From assembly GCA_019309685.1 (NCBI GenBank), contig JAFDFT010000080.1, forward strand, positions 1-8,190: 8,190 nucleotides of DNA, given 5' to 3'. The translations under genes were made by a program, and so were the position numbers. This document shows, one piece after another, positions 6,475-8,190 of this stretch. Source of the DNA: Deltaproteobacteria bacterium. Its GTDB lineage: Bacteria > Desulfobacterota > Desulfobacteria > Desulfobacterales > JAABPS01. The first letter of the stretch is position 1. Each line of letters opens with the position of its first letter. The notes under the pieces were generated by a model. The model had not been told where the DNA came from and did no database searches. It saw only the letters and a list, made by a program, of their open reading frames with translations.

Positions 6475-6855
6475 CTAATGGGCGCACCCGCCTATATCGC
6501 TATGCCCCGCGCAGGTTTGATCAAGCGTAATTTCAGGAAGCTTGTTTGATTGGATCAGTTCCAGATTTTCCTTCACCGATCCTTCGACAGCCCTAAATAC
6601 TTTTTTTCCTTCAGCATTGAGCTTGCGAAGCGCTCCTCCGCCAATTCCGCCTACAGCCACAGCATCAACATGATTCCCTCCAAGCGCGACCATGGGCTGG
6701 CACTGGCCATGCTGGTGATCCAGGTTTTGATTAAATACTGTTTCAACAGTCCCATCATCTGTTTCAACAATCACAAAGATCTTCCCTGAACCAAAGTGAT
6801 TATAAACCGTGCTGTCCAATCCGTTATTCTCCTGTGCTGGAAAAGCGATCTTCAT
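6475..6855 (-). CDS. NifX/NifB-family Fe-Mo cluster-binding protein
   Basis: The 126-residue protein belongs to the dinitrogenase iron-molybdenum cofactor biosynthesis family (PF02579), an RNase H-like fold that binds or carries metal-sulfur clusters. Supporting motifs are the start MKIAFPAQ, VYNHFGSGK (18-25; the HFG of the family), DAVAVGGIGGGAL (64-76), and a metal-ligand-like tail CAGHSDIGGCAH (115-126); HQHGQCQ at 47-53 adds further His and Cys. Many anaerobes carry such stand-alone members outside nif clusters, including relatives of the orange protein of sulfate reducers. I place the start at the ATG at 6855, where AAAGGAA lies 5 bases upstream and the family's usual N-terminus begins. 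A longer frame from 6921 would run into a palindromic repeat. No nif gene is nearby, so a role in nitrogen fixation is not supported. Confidence 0.92.
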   Translation of the reverse strand: MKIAFPAQENNGLDSTVYNHFGSGKIFVIVETDDGTVETVFNQNLDHQHGQCQPMVALGGNHVDAVAVGGIGGGALRKLNAEGKKVFRAVEGSVKENLELIQSNKLPEITLDQTCAGHSDIGGCAH

Positions 6856-6880
6856 AAATATTCCTTTCATTTTTAAGCTT

Positions 6881-7005
6881 GATGACTTCCTGAAAAGTCC
6901 AATTTTTGCGTTGCGCTGCATCTTTCGTCACTGCAGCGTACAACAGGTACGCTGCATTCCTCAGTATTTTCGACGCCTTAAACTTAGACTTTTTACTTTG
7001 TCATC
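6881..7005. repeat. Palindromic repeat family A, copy 2 (125 bp)
   Basis: The ends GATGACTTCC... and ...ACTTTTTACTTTGTCATC are imperfect inverted repeats (16 of the outer 22 bases match) and are the same as in copy 1 at 5820-6031. The middle carries a perfect 9-bp hairpin, GCAGCGTAC (6933-6941) / GTACGCTGC (6947-6955), with a 5-base loop. The copy ends 25 bases before the NifX-like start codon, so it would lie in that gene's leader. The remaining gap to the ketosynthase gene (7006-7237) holds candidate promoters and AT-rich sequence only. Confidence 0.65.
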
Positions 7006-7047
7006 TCATTTATATTTTTTATAAAATTATCAATTTTATTTTCAATT

Positions 7048-7076
7048 AATTTATGGATTGATCTGGAACTTGTCAA
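7048..7076 (-). promoter_or_regulatory. Candidate sigma70 promoter for the NifX-like gene
   Basis: On the minus strand, a perfect TTGACA (7076-7071) is followed after 17 bases by TAAATT (7053-7048, 4/6). A transcript from here would start near 7041 and have a leader of about 185 bases containing the whole repeat copy 2. Confidence 0.4.
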
Positions 7077-7153
7077 TAGCAGCATCAAAAAACAGTCAAG
7101 ATAAACCCTGGCATTAGACTAATGTAGTTCGTACTCCGGCAACTTTTTGCCTC

Positions 7154-7182
7154 TTGCCATATTTTGATTTAACAGCTATAGT
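7154..7182 (+). promoter_or_regulatory. Sigma70 promoter for the ketosynthase gene
   Basis: TTGCCA (7154-7159, 5/6) and TATAGT (7177-7182, 5/6) are separated by exactly 17 bases. The start site would be near 7189, about 50 bases before the first ATG of the gene. This is the best promoter match in the window. Confidence 0.55.
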
Positions 7183-7237
7183 TTTTAATTCATTACTTAA
7201 ATTTGAGTATATTTAAAAAAATACGATTTGCTGAAGC

Positions 7238-8190
7238 ATGCGAATGAACCGACATACCCCTATCGCCATCATTGGAATGTCCGGAATATTTCCAGGGGCC
7301 ATGAACCTTGAAAAATTCTGGGAAAACATTATCAATAAAGTAGATACTGCAAGCGAGGTGCCCGAAAACAGGTGGATTGTTGACCCGGATCTTGTTTATG
7401 ATCCTGTGCATACACCCAATAAAACTATCTCCAAACGAGCATGTTTTATACAAAATGATGCGCTTGAATCCATTCAGTTTAAATCAGGAGAACTCCATAT
7501 TGATCCGGATCTGATAGATGATTTAGACCCGCTTCATAAAATAGTTCTGTTTGCCGGAAAAAATGCTGTTTCCAGTATTAAAGATGTTCAATCCTCATCC
7601 GTTTTGAATAAAGAAAAAACCGGCGTTATCCTGGCAGCTATTGCCCTTCCTACTGATGCTTCTTCATTTATTACCAGAAAAATTCTTGGGAAATCTTTTG
7701 AACATCATCTGTTCGCCAAAGCAGGTCGTGAGTTAATTGAAAAAGACAATGATTTACTCACAATAAAGCACTGCCTGGCATCCAGAGTAACCGGTTTTCC
7801 CGCTGCCATTGTTTCTAAAGCCCTTGGTTTAAACGGATGCAGTTACACCCTCGATGCCGCATGCGCGTCTTCACTTTACGCCGTCAAACTCGCATGCGAT
7901 GAACTGATCTCCGGCCGCGCAGATACCATGCTTGCCGGCGGTGTTTCCAGACCGGAATCCCTGTATACGCAGGTAGGTTTCAGTCAACTGAGGTCCCTGT
8001 CTCCCTCAGGACGCTGTTCTCCATTTGATGAGAACGCGGACGGTCTTGTTGTGGGCGAAGGTGCTGGATTTATAGTGTTAAAACGGCTGAATGACGCGCT
8101 TCAAGACGGCAATAAAATTTTTGGCCTGATTCGTGGTTTTGGTATTTCCAATGACATGAAGGGCAATCTGCTTGCGCCGGATAGCGAAGG
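7238..8190 (+). CDS. PUFA/PKS-type type I synthase, N-terminal ketosynthase (C-terminus beyond the right edge)
   Basis: The frame is open for 317 residues to the window edge. It begins with the ketosynthase signature (PIAIIGMSGIFPGA, residues 8-21) and contains the active-site motif LDAACASS with nucleophile Cys209, followed by MLAGGVSRPESLYTQVGFSQL and the SPSGRCSPFDENADGLVVGEGAG block (255-277). The catalytic histidines of a ketosynthase would lie beyond the edge. The enzyme condenses acyl-thioesters with malonyl-ACP. The sequence style (ASSLYAVKLACDEL, GISNDMKGNLLAPDSEG) resembles ketosynthases of PfaA and HglE-like synthases that make polyunsaturated fatty acids or long-chain lipids, more than modular antibiotic PKSs; that is from memory, not a search. 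An in-frame TGA at 7232-7234 limits the start to the ATG at 7238 or the one at 7244. The second has GAAG 7 bases upstream and may be the true start. The product and the other domains are not visible. Confidence 0.88.
   Translation, partial: MRMNRHTPIAIIGMSGIFPGAMNLEKFWENIINKVDTASEVPENRWIVDPDLVYDPVHTPNKTISKRACFIQNDALESIQFKSGELHIDPDLIDDLDPLHKIVLFAGKNAVSSIKDVQSSSVLNKEKTGVILAAIALPTDASSFITRKILGKSFEHHLFAKAGRELIEKDNDLLTIKHCLASRVTGFPAAIVSKALGLNGCSYTLDAACASSLYAVKLACDELISGRADTMLAGGVSRPESLYTQVGFSQLRSLSPSGRCSPFDENADGLVVGEGAGFIVLKRLNDALQDGNKIFGLIRGFGISNDMKGNLLAPDSE

Noticed and set aside
6856..6921. N-terminal extension of the NifX-like protein to 6921
   Set aside because: The extension would be encoded partly by repeat copy 2, has no family similarity, and the ATG at 6855 has a good ribosome binding site.
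7112..7128. TGGCAT...TAATGT as a sigma54 promoter
   Set aside because: The GG and GC elements are not at the required 10-base spacing; the sigma70 match at 7154-7182 is better.

Overview
The window looks like the chromosome of a strictly anaerobic, sulfate-reducing Desulfobacterota, most likely Desulfobacterales. This rests on a moderately AT-rich composition, an MnmA gene preceded by a NIL-domain/2[4Fe-4S] ferredoxin, a NifX/NifB-like cofactor protein, a PfaA-like ketosynthase and an acyltransferase-hydrolase fusion. The assignment comes from protein character and gene neighbourhood, not from a database search.

Layout. (1) 1-1815, minus strand: a long gene, cut by the left edge, joining a PlsC-type acyltransferase to an alpha/beta-hydrolase. 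(2) 1816-2026: a short AT-rich divergent promoter region. (3) 2027-4845, plus strand: a tight three-gene operon of a NIL-ferredoxin, mnmA (tRNA U34 2-thiolation) and mtaB (tRNA t6A37 methylthiolation). The first two overlap by ATGA and the third follows after 9 bases. (4) 4846-5329: no gene, but three structured elements: a REP-like inverted repeat, a 168-bp MITE-like palindrome with 36-bp imperfect terminal inverted repeats, and a strong hairpin. (5) 5330-5821: a DUF456 membrane protein. (6) 5820-6031: a palindromic repeat that overlaps the DUF456 stop codon. (7) 6164-6370: a cold-shock protein. (8) 6475-6855, minus strand: a NifX/NifB-family protein. (9) 6881-7005: a second copy of the repeat of item 6, lying in the probable 5' leader of the NifX-like gene. 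(10) 7238 to the right edge: the N-terminal ketosynthase of a PUFA/PKS-type type I synthase, with a good sigma70-type promoter.

Functional picture. The central operon links sulfur chemistry to tRNA anticodon-loop modification: the ferredoxin is a plausible sulfur or electron partner of MnmA, and MtaB modifies the neighbouring position 37. The other genes are single transcription units. The genes themselves belong to known families. The least explained material is the set of intergenic palindromic elements, where two copies of one family keep a hairpin by paired base changes and one copy carries a nested palindrome. No CRISPR array, tRNA, rRNA or transposase gene was seen.
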